Below, one piece after another: positions 37,292 through 46,440 of a DNA stretch of 64,000 nt. This DNA is from Bacteroidales bacterium. GTDB taxonomy: Bacteria > Bacteroidota > Bacteroidia > Bacteroidales > UBA4417. Made by a program: the position numbers and the translations under genes. The stretch spans positions 18,353 to 82,352 of the forward strand of contig JAURYB010000174.1 of the NCBI GenBank assembly GCA_030654075.1. The letters run 5' to 3'. How positions within the stretch are numbered: position 1 is the first letter of the stretch; each line of letters starts with the position of its first letter. Below the pieces are notes generated by a model, which worked only from the letters and a program-made list of their open reading frames with translations, did no database searches and was not told where the DNA came from.

Positions 37292-38524
37292 TTACGCAAA
37301 AAGAGTTTTTACGCGGTGAATTGCTTCTACCAGTTTATCAACTTCCTGGCGGGTATTATAAAACGCCATTGAAGCACGCAAGGTACCATTTATTCCTAAA
37401 ATATCCATTAAAGGTTGTGTACAATGACTTCCTGTCCGAACTGCAATACCTAAATGATCCATGATAGTTCCGGCATCAAAAAAATGAATGCCTTCGATTA
37501 AAAAAGAAATAATTGCCGCTTTGTTCTGCGCAGTTCCGATGATTTTAACACCTTCAACTGCCTGAAGTTGTGCTGTAGCGTAACTTAGCAAATCGTTTTC
37601 CTGTGCCATAATAAAATCCCAACCCAACTCATTGAGGTAATCAATGGCAGCTCCAAATCCCATAACATCGGCTACATTCGGTGTTCCGGCTTCAAATTTA
37701 TAGGGAATCTCGTTATAGGTGGTTTTTTCAAAAGTAACTCTGTCAATCATTTCACCACCCAACTGGTAAGGTTGCATTTTTTCGAGCCATGAAGTTTTCC
37801 CATACAACCCGCCTATTCCCATCGGGCCATACATTTTATGGGCTGAAAATGCATAAAAATCACAATCCAGTTCCTGAACGTCAACCGGGCCATGCGATAA
37901 TCCCTGGGCTCCATCCACAAAAACAGGCACACCTTTTTTATGCGCCATTTCTACAATTTCAGCAACAGGATTAATGGTTCCCAGGGTATTGGAAATATGG
38001 CTGACAGCAACCATTTTTGTTCGATCGTTCAGTAATTCTTCAAATACTATAATATCCAAATCGCCTTCGGGGGTAATTGGAATCACTTTTAAAAAAGCTC
38101 CTTTTCGCTCACAGGCAACCTGCCAGGGAACGATATTGGAATGATGTTCGAGTACTGAAATGATAATTTCGTCGCCGGCATTCAGGAAAGGTTCACAATA
38201 GGAGCAGGCTACCAGGTTAATGGCTTCGGTGGCACCACGGGTAAAAATGATTTCGTTAGGATTGCAGGCATTCACGAAAGTCGCAACTTTTTTCCTCACA
38301 TCTTCAAAAGCACCCGTAGCCTGCTGGCTCAGATAGTGAACTCCGCGATGCACATTCGCATTGTCGTTACGGTAATAATTGCTGATTGCATCTATTACAA
38401 TGTTAGGCTTTTGCGTAGTTGCTGCATTATCAAAATATACCAAAGGTTTCCCATAAATGGTACGCGACAGAATCGGGAAATCATTCCTGACCGATTGAAT
38501 TTTTTCTTCTGAAATTTCGCTCAT
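37292..38524 (-). CDS. sufS: SufS cysteine desulfurase
   Basis: 410 residues from the ATG at 38524 (a GTG one codon earlier is possible). This PLP enzyme releases sulfur from cysteine for Fe-S clusters. K230 in FSAHKMYGPMG binds PLP, and C368 in RTGSHCTQP carries the persulfide; the short RTGSHC loop marks the SufS/group II type. The N-terminal YFDNAATTQKP is conserved. Only 12 bases separate it from sufD, which implies co-translation. Confidence 0.95.
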   Translation of the reverse strand: MSEISEEKIQSVRNDFPILSRTIYGKPLVYFDNAATTQKPNIVIDAISNYYRNDNANVHRGVHYLSQQATGAFEDVRKKVATFVNACNPNEIIFTRGATEAINLVACSYCEPFLNAGDEIIISVLEHHSNIVPWQVACERKGAFLKVIPITPEGDLDIIVFEELLNDRTKMVAVSHISNTLGTINPVAEIVEMAHKKGVPVFVDGAQGLSHGPVDVQELDCDFYAFSAHKMYGPMGIGGLYGKTSWLEKMQPYQLGGEMIDRVTFEKTTYNEIPYKFEAGTPNVADVMGFGAAIDYLNELGWDFIMAQENDLLSYATAQLQAVEGVKIIGTAQNKAAIISFLIEGIHFFDAGTIMDHLGIAVRTGSHCTQPLMDILGINGTLRASMAFYNTRQEVDKLVEAIHRVKTLFA

Positions 38525-38536
38525 CACAGTTGAGAA

Positions 38537-39958
38537 TCAGATTTTTGACAGATCAATATTGAACTCAACTCTTGATTGCTCATGAGAACTGCAATTCAAC
38601 ACGCATTGTTCACATTGGGAAAGTTCACCGCGCAGGCGTTTCTTAACCATATCATCCATACGCTGGCGCAATTCTGGTATTGAGATTTTATTGATTACAT
38701 CGGCGGCAAAGGCATACATCAGTAATATTTTTGCATTGGCTTCGCTGATTCCGCGGGAACGGATGTAAAACAATGCCTCTGCATCCAGCTGCCCGATTGT
38801 GGCACCATGGCTGCACTTTACATCGTCGGCATAAATTTCGAGGAAAGGTTTGGTGTCAATACTTGCTTTATCAGAAAGCAAAATATTTTTATTCGTTTGA
38901 AAGGCATTAGTTCGTTGTGCATCGCGATGCACCTTGATATGCCCGTTAAAAACACCGCTGGCATGATCATCAAGCACACCTTTGAAAAGTTCCCTGCTTT
39001 CACAATCAGGCGCAGCATGGTTGATAAACACCTGGTTATCCAAATGTTGGTAACGATCCATCAGGTATAGTCCGTAAACCTCAGCGCTGCTGTGGCTTCC
39101 GCTCATGGTAACATGCGAAAGATTCCGTATCAGTCCGCCGTTGAGACTGATTGCATTGGTGGATAAAGTGCTTCCTTCATCCTGCTGAAAATACATGCTG
39201 TTGATCAACGTAGTGTGATCATCCTTATTTTGAAGTTTATAGTGATCAAGCGTTGAGTTGCGCCCGATTTTTACTTCAGTAACTGAATTAATAAATGTAA
39301 CATCGTGGTTGATGGAATCGTCGCATTGCACAAGACGGAGGTGGCTGTTTTCACCTAAAATAACAAGGGTCCGTGTGTTCAGAAACAGGTTTTGCTTAAA
39401 GTCCGTTATGTTAACTGTTTGAATATTCTGTTCAACAGTAACATTGTCAGGGATATAAATAAAGATCCCATCCTGTGACATGGCTGTGTTCAAAGCAGTG
39501 AGTCCTTCGGCATTATCATCAGCATATTTTCCGTAATGAGCACTGATGAGTTCCGGATATTTGCCAAACGCGGCAGCCAGGCTTCCTATGATCATACCAT
39601 TGGGATAAACATGCAAAAGGTTTTTGCGATCAGCGTACCAGCCATTGAGTTGTGTTACCAGCAATGTCTCGAAATGAGGAACATCACATTTGAATATTTT
39701 ATCAATATCCAGTTCTGGTGAAGGTGGCTCAGGCAATGCATGATATTCGTGATTCAGGGCCCGCGAAAGATCGGTGCCCCTCCATTTTTCGAGAGCGGCA
39801 TGCGGGAATCCCATCCTGCTGAACACTTCAAAAGCTTTAGCGCGTTTGGCAGCCACAAAGGGAGTATCATTCCTGGTAATTTCCAGCTGTTTGTCAGCGA
39901 AAATACCTGACAGATATTCTTTGAGGTCGTATATTGTTGAAACTATTGATGCTTCCAT
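38537..39958 (-). CDS. sufD: SufD scaffold subunit of the SufBCD complex
   Basis: 473 residues from the ATG at 39958; a TTG 12 bases earlier is a weaker start. SufD pairs with SufB to form the scaffold on which Fe-S clusters are built. It shows the beta-helix core and the conserved VKCSHGATIG, whose His384 matches the functional His of E. coli SufD. Odd feature: a C-terminal CEQCVLNC (cysteines 449, 452, 456), not part of the E. coli protein as I know it and possibly metal binding. Confidence 0.93.
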   Translation of the reverse strand: MEASIVSTIYDLKEYLSGIFADKQLEITRNDTPFVAAKRAKAFEVFSRMGFPHAALEKWRGTDLSRALNHEYHALPEPPSPELDIDKIFKCDVPHFETLLVTQLNGWYADRKNLLHVYPNGMIIGSLAAAFGKYPELISAHYGKYADDNAEGLTALNTAMSQDGIFIYIPDNVTVEQNIQTVNITDFKQNLFLNTRTLVILGENSHLRLVQCDDSINHDVTFINSVTEVKIGRNSTLDHYKLQNKDDHTTLINSMYFQQDEGSTLSTNAISLNGGLIRNLSHVTMSGSHSSAEVYGLYLMDRYQHLDNQVFINHAAPDCESRELFKGVLDDHASGVFNGHIKVHRDAQRTNAFQTNKNILLSDKASIDTKPFLEIYADDVKCSHGATIGQLDAEALFYIRSRGISEANAKILLMYAFAADVINKISIPELRQRMDDMVKKRLRGELSQCEQCVLNCSSHEQSRVEFNIDLSKI

Positions 39959-39995
39959 TTTTCCAATCAATTTTTTATTCCAAGGTAATTTTTCT

Positions 39996-40180
39996 GGTGT
40001 AAGGGTAAGGCATAAGATGTAAGGTATAAGAAGTAAGGTGTAAGGTATAAGTGGATTGGGAATTCCCTTGATGATACTATTTTGAGTTTTACTTTTAGTT
40101 CATCGCGGACTGATCCAACAATTTTTTCTGCAATGCTACTTTTTGTCAATGAGGAACTTAAACCTTATACCTTACTTCTT
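39996..40180. repeat. Tandem and inverted GTAAGGTATAAG repeats between sufC and sufD
   Basis: Four degenerate copies of GTAAGGTATAAG at 39996-40052 and an inverted copy, CCTTATACCTTACTTCTT, at 40163-40180, so the outer parts can pair around about 110 bases. The spacer also carries a 60-codon open frame on the minus strand (39967-40149) that runs through the repeats and has no coding character I can support. Confidence 0.65.
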
Positions 40181-40193
40181 CTCTTCTCTGCAA

Positions 40194-40940
40194 TCAGGAT
40201 TCGCTTCTGATCCATTCGTAGCCTTTTTCTTCCAGGAGCAAGGCAAGTTCTTTTCCGCCAGATTTTACAATACGGCCATCGAAAAGCACATGTACCACAT
40301 CAGGTATAATGTATTCCAATAACCGCTGGTAGTGAGTTATTACAATGGTTGCGTTATCAGGGCGACGGAGTTTATTTACGCCCGTAGCAACAATCCGCAA
40401 GGCATCTATATCAAGTCCTGAATCTGTTTCGTCCAATATGGCAAGTGAAGGTTCGAGCATTGCCATCTGGAAAATTTCGTTCTTCTTTTTCTCACCACCT
40501 GAAAAACCTTCGTTTACCGAACGGCTGGCTAATTTCTCCTGTAATTCGAGTAGTTGCTTTTTTTCTTCCATCTTTGCCAGGAATTCAACGGCAGGCACAG
40601 GATCTAGCCCTTTGTATTTGCGTTGTTCGTTTATAGCGGTACGCAGGAAGTTGGTAATCGAAACACCAGGAATCTCAACAGGATACTGGAAACCAAGAAA
40701 AAGGCCTTCACAGGCGCGCTCTTCGGGTGAGAGATCCAATATGTTTCTTCCTTTAAAAATGATTTCACCTTCTGTTACCTCGTAGCCTTCGCGACCGGCG
40801 ATAACATAAGCCAATGTGCTTTTTCCGGTTCCGTTAGGTCCCATAATAGCGTGTACCTCTCCGGCTTTCACTTCGAGGTTAATTCCTTTTAAAATCTCTT
40901 TTCCTTTGATGGAAACCTTCAGGTTTCGGATACTTAACAT
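40194..40940 (-). CDS. sufC: SufC ATPase of the SufBCD complex
   Basis: 248 residues. An ABC-type ATPase without membrane partner that drives cluster assembly on SufBD. Walker A is GPNGTGKST (34-42), the Q loop lies in FLGFQYPVEIPGV, the signature is FSGGEKKKNE and Walker B is LAILDETDSGLD. These variants are specific to SufC rather than to transporters. Repeat-filled spacers of about 220 bases lie on both sides. Confidence 0.96.
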   Translation of the reverse strand: MLSIRNLKVSIKGKEILKGINLEVKAGEVHAIMGPNGTGKSTLAYVIAGREGYEVTEGEIIFKGRNILDLSPEERACEGLFLGFQYPVEIPGVSITNFLRTAINEQRKYKGLDPVPAVEFLAKMEEKKQLLELQEKLASRSVNEGFSGGEKKKNEIFQMAMLEPSLAILDETDSGLDIDALRIVATGVNKLRRPDNATIVITHYQRLLEYIIPDVVHVLFDGRIVKSGGKELALLLEEKGYEWIRSES

Positions 40941-41009
40941 ATAAATTTGATTCTATTAATGTTTTTGATAATTAAGGTTTTGGTGTCGAGGGCAGGGTTA
41001 TATGGGAAA

Positions 41010-41150
41010 GTTGAGTTATGTTGAGTTGTCATTCGATGGTCATTCAGTTGTCATTCAGTGGTTGATTGAGTACAAAGATTGAAATTTCAGGTTTATGAAA
41101 TCATTTTCTTTAAATCACGAATCACAATTTAAAAATCACTAATCACAAAT
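41010..41150. repeat. Low-complexity repeats between sufB and sufC
   Basis: TTGAGTTATGTTGAGTTGTC and GTCATTCAGTTGTCATTCAG units (41010-41061) are followed by AATCACGAATCACAA-type units (41114-41150). They fill the 216-bp spacer. No promoter box is evident. Confidence 0.6.
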
Positions 41151-41156
41151 CATTCC

Positions 41157-42605
41157 TTACCCAACGCTTCCTTCTAAACTAATGGCTAACAGTTTCTGCG
41201 CTTCAACGGCAAATTCCATGGGTAAATGCATCAGAACTTCTTTGGCATAACCGTTAACGATGAGGCCAATGGCGCTTTCGGAACTGATTCCGCGCTGCTT
41301 GCAATAGAAAAGCTGGTCGTCAGAGATTTTGGAAGTAGTAGCTTCATGTTCGATAATTGAAGTATGGTTTTCCGCTTTAATATATGGAAAAGTATGAGCT
41401 CCGCATTTATCGCCTAACAACAATGAATCGCATTGGGAGAAATTACGCGCGTTTTCAGCACGCTTGATTACTTTCACCAATCCACGGTAGCTGTTGTTGC
41501 TTTGGCCGGCCGAAATACCCTTCGAGATAATAGTACTTTTTGTATTCTTTCCAAGGTGAATCATTTTTGAGCCGGTATCAGCCTGCTGGAAATTATTGGT
41601 AACAGCCACCGAATAAAACTCGCCAATTGAATTGTCACCCATCAACACTACACTTGGATATTTCCATGTGATAGCAGAACCGGTTTCAACCTGTGTCCAC
41701 GAAATTTTGGAATGGCTGCCTTTGCAGATACCCCGTTTGGTGACGAAATTGTAAATTCCACCTTCGCCTTTTTTATTGCCCGGATACCAGTTTTGAACGG
41801 TGCTGTATTTAACTTCGGCATCTTTCATGGCAACAATTTCGACAATGGCAGCATGCAACTGATTTTCATCCCGCATAGGCGCAGTGCAGCCCTCCATGTA
41901 ACTAACGTAAGCGCCTTCGTCAGCAATTATAAGTGTACGTTCGAACTGCCCTGTATTGGCTGCATTGATACGGAAGTACGTTGACAATTCTACCGGGCAA
42001 CGCACTCCTTTCGGGATATAACAGAAAGAACCATCGCTGAAAACCGCTGAATTGAGCGCGGCAAAGAAATTATCGTGGCTTGGCACCACGCTTCCCATAT
42101 ATTGTTTTACAAGGTCGGGATGATTCTGGACGGCATCGCTGAATGAGCAAAAAATAACACCGTATTTCGAAAGTGTATCCGTAAAAGTGGTTTTAACCGA
42201 TACACTGTCGATAACAGCATCAACGGCAACGCCGCTCAGTTTTTTCTGTTCGTCGAGCGAGATGCCAAGTTTTTTGAAGGTTTCCAGGAGTTCGGGATCA
42301 ACTTCATCGAGGCTGGTAAGCTCTTTTTTTCGTTTAGGCGCCGCGTAGTAGATGATATCCTGGTATTTTATTGCCTGATGGTGGATATGTGCCCAGGTGG
42401 GTTCGGTAAGCGTAAGCCAGTGACGATATGACTGAAGCCGGAATTCAAGCATCCATTCCGGCTCATTCTTTTTTGCTGAAATAAATCTAACCGTATCTTC
42501 ACTCAGCCCGACAGCAGCCAGGTCCATTTCGATATCGGTATGAAATCCATACTTGTAATCGCTCGTGGTTACTTCTTCAAGTATATTATTTTGATTTTTT
42601 TCCAT
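41157..42605 (-). CDS. sufB: SufB scaffold subunit of the SufBCD complex
   Basis: 482 residues. SufB is the main Fe-S scaffold and persulfide acceptor. The C-terminal region [19 protein letters not shown] carries C401, corresponding to the essential Cys405 of E. coli SufB, and [15 protein letters not shown] and [11 protein letters not shown] are typical. It is the first gene of the suf series. A perfect palindrome and a promoter candidate lie upstream. It does not sit next to a recognisable regulator gene. Confidence 0.96.
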   Translation of the reverse strand: MEKNQNNILEEVTTSDYKYGFHTDIEMDLAAVGLSEDTVRFISAKKNEPEWMLEFRLQSYRHWLTLTEPTWAHIHHQAIKYQDIIYYAAPKRKKELTSLDEVDPELLETFKKLGISLDEQKKLSGVAVDAVIDSVSVKTTFTDTLSKYGVIFCSFSDAVQNHPDLVKQYMGSVVPSHDNFFAALNSAVFSDGSFCYIPKGVRCPVELSTYFRINAANTGQFERTLIIADEGAYVSYMEGCTAPMRDENQLHAAIVEIVAMKDAEVKYSTVQNWYPGNKKGEGGIYNFVTKRGICKGSHSKISWTQVETGSAITWKYPSVVLMGDNSIGEFYSVAVTNNFQQADTGSKMIHLGKNTKSTIISKGISAGQSNNSYRGLVKVIKRAENARNFSQCDSLLLGDKCGAHTFPYIKAENHTSIIEHEATTSKISDDQLFYCKQRGISSESAIGLIVNGYAKEVLMHLPMEFAVEAQKLLAISLEGSVG

Positions 42606-42677
42606 TTCTGCGTGATGTTCAGGCGCTTATTTATCTTTGGTTTAAATAAATTTAGCGGGCAAAGTTAGTAATAATAA

Positions 42678-42693
42678 AGGTATTGCAATACCT
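42678..42693. promoter_or_regulatory. Candidate suf operator, perfect 16-bp palindrome
   Basis: AGGTATTGCAATACCT is fully self-complementary. It starts 73 bases upstream of the sufB ATG and touches the predicted -33 box (42675-42678), which is where a regulator of Fe-S assembly would bind. The regulator is not in this window, and I do not recognise the motif as that of a named one. Confidence 0.5.
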
Positions 42694-42821
42694 CATTAGG
42701 TGGTTCTTTTAGTAAAAAACAAGCGGAAGTATGATTTGTTTTCAGATTTCGGAAAATGAATACCGAATTTGATTTTACAGCTCATTCAGAATAATCGTGC
42801 TTTTAGAAATTAAGAAAGATA

Positions 42822-42999
42822 AACCACGGAGGCACTGAGGGCACAGAGGAACACGGAGAGAAAAATAAAAGTTCAGGATTTCAAGGTATTTGACACTTTC
42901 GTTGAAAAATTTTTTAAAAAATGAGGGATGCTGGAATTTCAGACATTTTTAAAAAAATAAAACTCCGTGTTCCTCGGTGTAATCTGTGCCTCCGTGGTA
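42822..42999. repeat. Long inverted-repeat element, CCACGGAGGCAC family
   Basis: Left arm 42822-42859 (starting AACCACGGAGGCACTGAGG) and right arm 42962-42999 (ending CTGTGCCTCCGTGGTA) pair imperfectly over about 37 bp around a loop of about 100 bases. It lies in the divergent spacer, not at a gene end. Its right arm covers the position where the thiL -33 box should be. Confidence 0.75.
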
Positions 43000-43009
43000 A
43001 AGAAAACCT

Positions 43010-43017
43010 TAATTTTG
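43010..43017 (+). promoter_or_regulatory. Putative -7 box of thiL
   Basis: TAATTTTG fits TAnnTTTG and lies 16 bases before the ATG at 43034. The expected -33 position falls in the repeat arm and has no TTTG. Confidence 0.5.
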
Positions 43018-43033
43018 TCGGAAATTTAATTTC

Positions 43034-44086
43034 ATGATCGATCCAACACCGGGCAAACGAACCGAACTTTCATCTTTAGGCGAATTCGGATTAATAAAGC
43101 ATCTCACAGATTCATTTGTTTGTGAGCAACCATCAACTATTAAAGGCATTGGCGATGATGCAGCTGTTATTGATTACGGCGACAAAGTTACTTTGGTTTC
43201 CACCGATCTACTGGTTGAAGGCGTTCATTTCGACCTGGCATATATGCCTTTGAGGCACCTGGGATACAAATGCGCAACTGTTAATTTTTCGGATATAGTG
43301 GCTATGAATGGCACACCGAGGCAGCTTTTTGTCGGAATTTCGGTGTCAAATCGCTTTCCGGTTGAAGCTCTGGAAGAAATTTACGAAGGAATCAAATTAG
43401 CTTGTAAACGCTATAAAGTTGACCTGGCTGGTGGTGATACAACATCTTCGGTTCATGGATTATTCCTTTCGCTGACCGTTACCGGTGAAGCCGCAAAAGA
43501 AGATGTTGTATATCGCAATACAGCCAAAGAAAATGACCTGATCTGCGTTACAGGCGACCTTGGCAGCGCATACATGGGACTGCTTTTACTCGAACGCGAG
43601 AAGAAAGTTTTTGAAGCAGATCCCGGAATGCAGCCTGACCTGGCCGGTTTTGATTATATTCTGGAACGCCAGCTTAAACCCGAACCCCGGACTGATATTA
43701 TTGAATTGCTGAAAACTGTTGGCGTAAAACCAACGGCTATGATTGATATTTCTGACGGGCTAGCTTCTGAGGTTTTGCATATTTGTGAAGATTCAGGGCT
43801 GGGATGCCGTATTTTTGAAGATAAGATTCCACTCGATGCCATGACCATTGCCGCCGCCGAAGAATTTAATATCCAGCCGGTTACTGCTGCAATGAACGGC
43901 GGTGAAGATTATGAACTTTTATTTACCATCAATATGAATGATTTCGAGAAAGTGAAAGATCTCGAAGGCATCAATATTATAGGCCATATGACTGAAGCCA
44001 ATTCAGGTGTTTATCTTGCAACCAATAATGGGCCGCTGATTCAGATTGAAGCGCTGGGATGGAATCATATGCGGGAGGAGGAGTAA
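43034..44086 (+). CDS. thiL: Thiamine-monophosphate kinase
   Basis: 350 residues. ThiL phosphorylates thiamine monophosphate to the active diphosphate cofactor, which DXS and 2-oxoacid dehydrogenases use. GIGDDAAVID (ATP and Mg site), STDLLVEGVHFD, the glycine-rich AGGDTTSS and the C-terminal NGGEDYELLFT are all present. The length is normal. No other thiamine genes and no TPP riboswitch are seen here. The 180-bp spacer to uvrC holds purine-rich repeats. Confidence 0.94.
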   Translation: MIDPTPGKRTELSSLGEFGLIKHLTDSFVCEQPSTIKGIGDDAAVIDYGDKVTLVSTDLLVEGVHFDLAYMPLRHLGYKCATVNFSDIVAMNGTPRQLFVGISVSNRFPVEALEEIYEGIKLACKRYKVDLAGGDTTSSVHGLFLSLTVTGEAAKEDVVYRNTAKENDLICVTGDLGSAYMGLLLLEREKKVFEADPGMQPDLAGFDYILERQLKPEPRTDIIELLKTVGVKPTAMIDISDGLASEVLHICEDSGLGCRIFEDKIPLDAMTIAAAEEFNIQPVTAAMNGGEDYELLFTINMNDFEKVKDLEGINIIGHMTEANSGVYLATNNGPLIQIEALGWNHMREEE

Positions 44087-44089
44087 GGG

Positions 44090-44152
44090 GCAGAAAAGCA
44101 GAAAATAGAAAATAGAAAATAGAAGGGGCGAAGGGCGACAAGGCGAAGGGCG
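44090..44152. repeat. Purine-rich tandem repeats between thiL and uvrC
   Basis: Units AGAAAATAGAAAATAGAA and GGGCGAAGGGCGACAAGGCG in tandem. No hairpin or promoter is evident. Similar slippage-like tracts are found in the suf spacers and before the luxE-like gene. Confidence 0.55.
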
Positions 44153-44266
44153 ACTGGGAGACAGAACTTTGGCTTGTTTCGACCATTCTGCAACTTCGCC
44201 AGGTACAAGTTAACTATTGAATCTTTTAAAGCCCTAACCCCCAAAACCTAACCCCCAAATCCTCCT

Positions 44267-46084
44267 TTGTCAAAGCATTCCATCCATATCCAGAATATAG
44301 TCCGCGAACTGCCCGACAGTCCCGGGGTATATCAGTATTACGATAAGGACGGGAAAATACTGTATGTTGGTAAAGCAAAAAATTTAAAGAAACGAGTTTC
44401 TTCGTATTTCCGGCAGAATGAATCGCTGATAGGTAAAGTCAGGATTCTGGTTCAGAAGATTGTTGATATACAGATTGTTGTTGTAGAAACTGAACTGGAT
44501 GCCTTGCTTCTGGAAAACAACCTGATTAAAAAATACCAGCCACGTTACAACGTGATGCTGAAGGATGATAAAACCTATCCCTGGATTTGTATCAAAAAAG
44601 AAGCTTTCCCACGCATTTTCCCCACAAGGCATCGCATCAACGACGGCTCTGATTATTTTGGCCCTTATGCCTCGGTAAAAATGATGCATACTTTGCTCGA
44701 CCTTATCCGGCAATTGTACCAGATCCGCACCTGTAGCCTTAACCTGAGCGCAGCCAATATCAGGGCAGGAAAATACAAAGTATGCCTCGAATTTCACCTG
44801 AGAAATTGCCAGGGGCCCTGCGAAAATCTTCAGACGGAAGAAGATTACGGGCAATCACTGGTTGAAATCAGGAATATCCTTCGTGGAAATATCTCATCTG
44901 CCCGGCAGCACCTGGTTGGCATGATGAAGGAATATGCCGATACCTATCAGTTTGAAAGAGCACATATTGTTAAGGAGAAAATTGTATTGCTCGATCGTTA
45001 CCAAAGCAAATCGTCCATTGTGAGCCCTTCGATCCATAATATTGATATTTTTTCCTATGTGGATGAACCAACGGCTGCCTATATCAATTTCATGAAAGTG
45101 ATCAACGGTTGTATAATCCAGGCGCATACCGTTGAGTTGCGTAAGAAACTGGATGAACCGCCAGAAGAACTTCTTTTACTTGCCATCGTTGAGTTGCGTG
45201 AGCGTTTCGATTCCGATTCGCCCGAAATTATTGTTCCATTCAAACCTGATGTCGAATTGCCCGGAGTATCGTATACAACTCCGATCCGGGGCGAAAAGAA
45301 AAAGCTGCTCGAACTTTCGGAACGCAATGCGAAATATTACATGCTCGAAAAGCACAAACAGCTCGAACATGTTGATCCTGAACGCCACACTACCCGGATT
45401 ATGGCTCAGATGCAGGCTGATCTCAGGCTGAAGGAACACCCGGTACGTATCGATTGTTTCGATAATTCAAATATACAGGGATCATACCCGGTTGCGGCAA
45501 TGGTTGTATTTACAAACGGGAAACCCGATAAAAAGGAATACCGCCATTTTATTATAAAAACCGTGGAAGGGCCGAATGATTTTGCTTCGATGGAGGAAGT
45601 AATTTACCGCCGGTATAAACGCGTTATTGAAGAAGAACAGCCTTTGCCGCAATTAATTATCGTTGACGGTGGCAAGGGACAACTCAGCTCGGCTATGGAA
45701 AGCATTGATAAGCTTGGTCTTCATGGAAAAGTGGCAGTTATCGGAATTGCTAAAAAGCTGGAAGAAATCTATTATCCGGGTGACTCATTACCTTTATATA
45801 TTGATAAGAAATCGGAAACGCTTCGTATTATTCAGCAATTGCGTGATGAGGCCCATCGTTTTGGGATTACCCATCACCGCAAGCGCCGCGAAAAAGGAAC
45901 CATTAAAACTGAATTAACCGAGATTGCAGGCGTGGGCGAATCCACTTCAACGTTATTGTTGACAAAATTCCGGTCGGTAAAAGCTATCAAAGAAGCTTCG
46001 CTGGCTGAAATACAGAAAGTTGGTGGATTAGCGAAAGGGAAGATAGTTTATGCGTATTTCCATCCGGAGAAACTGACTGAATAA
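44267..46084 (+). CDS. uvrC: Excinuclease ABC subunit C
   Basis: 605 residues. UvrC makes both incisions in nucleotide excision repair. The GIY-YIG domain is at the N terminus (PGVYQYYDKDGKILYVGKAKN), the UVR segment around 200-235, the RNase H-like nuclease in the second half (RIDCFDNSNIQGSYPVAAMV, IVDGGKGQLSSAM), and a helix-hairpin-helix end (AGVGESTSTLLLTKF). The frame has an upstream stop at 44249 and no ATG near the N terminus, so the start must be non-ATG; the TTG at 44267 gives the usual length. Confidence 0.94.
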   Translation: MSKHSIHIQNIVRELPDSPGVYQYYDKDGKILYVGKAKNLKKRVSSYFRQNESLIGKVRILVQKIVDIQIVVVETELDALLLENNLIKKYQPRYNVMLKDDKTYPWICIKKEAFPRIFPTRHRINDGSDYFGPYASVKMMHTLLDLIRQLYQIRTCSLNLSAANIRAGKYKVCLEFHLRNCQGPCENLQTEEDYGQSLVEIRNILRGNISSARQHLVGMMKEYADTYQFERAHIVKEKIVLLDRYQSKSSIVSPSIHNIDIFSYVDEPTAAYINFMKVINGCIIQAHTVELRKKLDEPPEELLLLAIVELRERFDSDSPEIIVPFKPDVELPGVSYTTPIRGEKKKLLELSERNAKYYMLEKHKQLEHVDPERHTTRIMAQMQADLRLKEHPVRIDCFDNSNIQGSYPVAAMVVFTNGKPDKKEYRHFIIKTVEGPNDFASMEEVIYRRYKRVIEEEQPLPQLIIVDGGKGQLSSAMESIDKLGLHGKVAVIGIAKKLEEIYYPGDSLPLYIDKKSETLRIIQQLRDEAHRFGITHHRKRREKGTIKTELTEIAGVGESTSTLLLTKFRSVKAIKEASLAEIQKVGGLAKGKIVYAYFHPEKLTE

Positions 46085-46440
46085 GCTTTATCCTTTTTTT
46101 ATAGTATTACTCCATAAATTTGGAGTTCAATTAATTCAATTATTTATAGGGCTATTGTGCAATCTTTTACTTTTACCCCTCCAGGTTTCCCCAAAGGAAT
46201 ACTTGAAATAAATCACTTTTAAAAGGTACAGACAAATCAGAATGAGGCTCCCCAACTTATAAAACGGTCTCGAAAAGTCTGCTCCGAAAAAAGCATTGTA
46301 TTGCTTTTAGGAGCAGACCCGCATACAGTAAAAAACGGATATTTAACTTTCCCGTAAATCTTGATTTGCAATATTCCAGCTAAGACTTTAAATTAACTCT
46401 GCCGATTGTTTGGCTAAAAAGACAATTCCGAATATCAGCT
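46085..46440. other. Convergent intergenic region, 356 bp
   Basis: AT-rich spacer between the stops of uvrC and the minus-strand secreted-protein gene. Apart from the hairpin at 46277-46318 I see no gene, RNA or repeat. Confidence 0.6.
46277..46318 (-). terminator. Long hairpin, probable terminator of the minus-strand gene
   Basis: Outer stem GTCTGCTCC/GGAGCAGAC and inner stem AAAAGCA/TGCTTTT around a 6-nt loop. On the minus strand the hairpin is followed by TTTTCGAGACC, a short T-run; on the plus strand there is none. Confidence 0.55.

Larger units (their letters stand above)
42606..43033. other. Divergent sufB-thiL intergenic region, 428 bp
   Basis: Contains, from the sufB side: a sufB promoter candidate (minus-strand TAAATTTA at 42647-42654 with TTTA at 42675-42678, 20-nt spacer), a 16-bp palindrome, a long inverted-repeat element and the thiL -7 box. 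The parts are listed separately. Confidence 0.7.

Noticed and set aside
39967..40149. 60-codon minus-strand frame between sufC and sufD
   Set aside because: It is made largely of repeat sequence, lacks a recognisable domain and overlaps the tandem repeats.
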